DNA of 64,000 nucleotides from Bacteroidales bacterium (GTDB lineage Bacteria; Bacteroidota; Bacteroidia; Bacteroidales; UBA932). Under the pieces are notes generated by a model, which had not been told where the DNA came from, searched no databases, and worked only from the letters and a program-made list of their open reading frames with translations. Below, in pieces: positions 63,892 to 64,000 of the stretch. Location: positions 1-64,000 of the forward strand of contig JAKSJM010000008.1 of assembly GCA_024398075.1 (NCBI GenBank). Direction: 5' to 3'. The position numbers and the translations under genes are program-made. Numbering within the stretch: position 1 is the first letter of the stretch; every line of letters starts with the position of its first letter.

Positions 63892-64000
63892 ACTGATAAT
63901 AGTTTAAACTTCTACAATACTAATAAAAAAAACTCTTTGCAAATATTTTATTCTTTTTTTTGATTTAATTATTGTGGGATTAAGTGGAAAAAGGTTATAT
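63892..64000. other. AT-rich window end, no gene seen
   Basis: Only A/T runs and the weak minus-strand -7 box are visible; no coding frame or RNA fold can be supported before the window ends. Confidence 0.6.

Noticed and set aside
1..64000. CRISPR array, insertion sequence or prophage
   Set aside because: No regular direct repeats with spacers, transposase, or phage structural genes are visible on either strand.

Overview
The window looks like a chromosomal segment of a Bacteroidales bacterium, probably a gut or host-associated anaerobe. The evidence is the Bacteroidetes -7 promoter box TAnnTTTG ahead of most transcription units, a complete Na+-translocating NADH:quinone reductase operon (nqrA-F), a BtuB/BtuG-type corrinoid uptake operon under a cobalamin riboswitch, DUF4252/ECF sigma genes, a FimB/Mfa2-like lipoprotein, an Hc1-like histone protein, an anaerobic sulfatase-maturase and many lipoproteins with a Cys lipobox. 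I cannot place it to genus. No rRNA, CRISPR array, insertion sequence, plasmid or phage module is visible.

Layout. 1-480: tRNA-Asp with a duplicated 3' tail. 478-4043 (minus): GH31 glycosidase and a glycerophosphodiesterase. 4125-7217 (plus): ridA, pgi and an anaerobic sulfatase-maturating radical SAM enzyme. 7240-9487 (plus): an AT-rich patch holding a frameshifted C10 cysteine protease and an unknown lipoprotein. 9490-13450 (minus): cobalamin riboswitch, btuB-like receptor, btuG-like lipoprotein and a short btuC-like permease. 13470-15419 (plus): DUF4252, ECF sigma, putative anti-sigma, DUF4252. 15478-19292: tpiA (minus), then tyrS, rbfA and a LolC/E-like permease (plus). 19295-23924 (minus): M6 protease, lipoprotein, C1 peptidase, flavin reductase-like lipoprotein. 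24096-26960 (minus): Hc1-like protein, pth, rplY, C11 protease. 27031-34558 (plus): M49 peptidase, tyrosine recombinase, uvrA and two glycosyltransferases. 34555-35463 (minus): lipid A acyltransferase. 35621-36994 (plus): fimbrial-type lipoprotein. 37074-42965 (minus): nqrA-F. 43040-55681 (plus): UvrD/PcrA helicase, M16 protease, DUF6359-like lipoprotein, a glycosyltransferase, LD-carboxypeptidase, secA and bactofilin, with tRNA-Gly on the minus strand. 55752-60168 (minus): NamZ (DUF1343), sodium/solute symporter, GH9. 60279-62485 (plus): LemA and DUF2207. 62527-63614 (minus): SprT-like and GNAT. 63655-63891 (minus): remnant of a small secreted protein.

How the genes work together. Core functions (glycolysis, translation, repair, secretion, Na+ pumping) alternate with envelope and nutrient-scavenging modules. 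Peptidases are unusually dense for one segment: C10, C1, M6, C11, M49, M16, S66 and SprT-like, most carrying export signals. That suits an organism living partly on protein and peptides. The NamZ-SSS-GH9 operon, joined by overlapping stop and start codons, looks like a cell-wall amino-sugar or oligosaccharide scavenging unit. The B12 operon would import corrinoids but has a shortened permease and no ATPase or periplasmic binding protein here.

Points most worth checking are the cysteine-rich tail on NqrC, the compact BtuC, the NamZ/symporter/GH9 unit, the sigma factor flanked by two DUF4252 proteins, the duplicated tRNA-Asp tail, the broken C10 protease, and promoter boxes placed so close to start codons that several mRNAs should be nearly leaderless.
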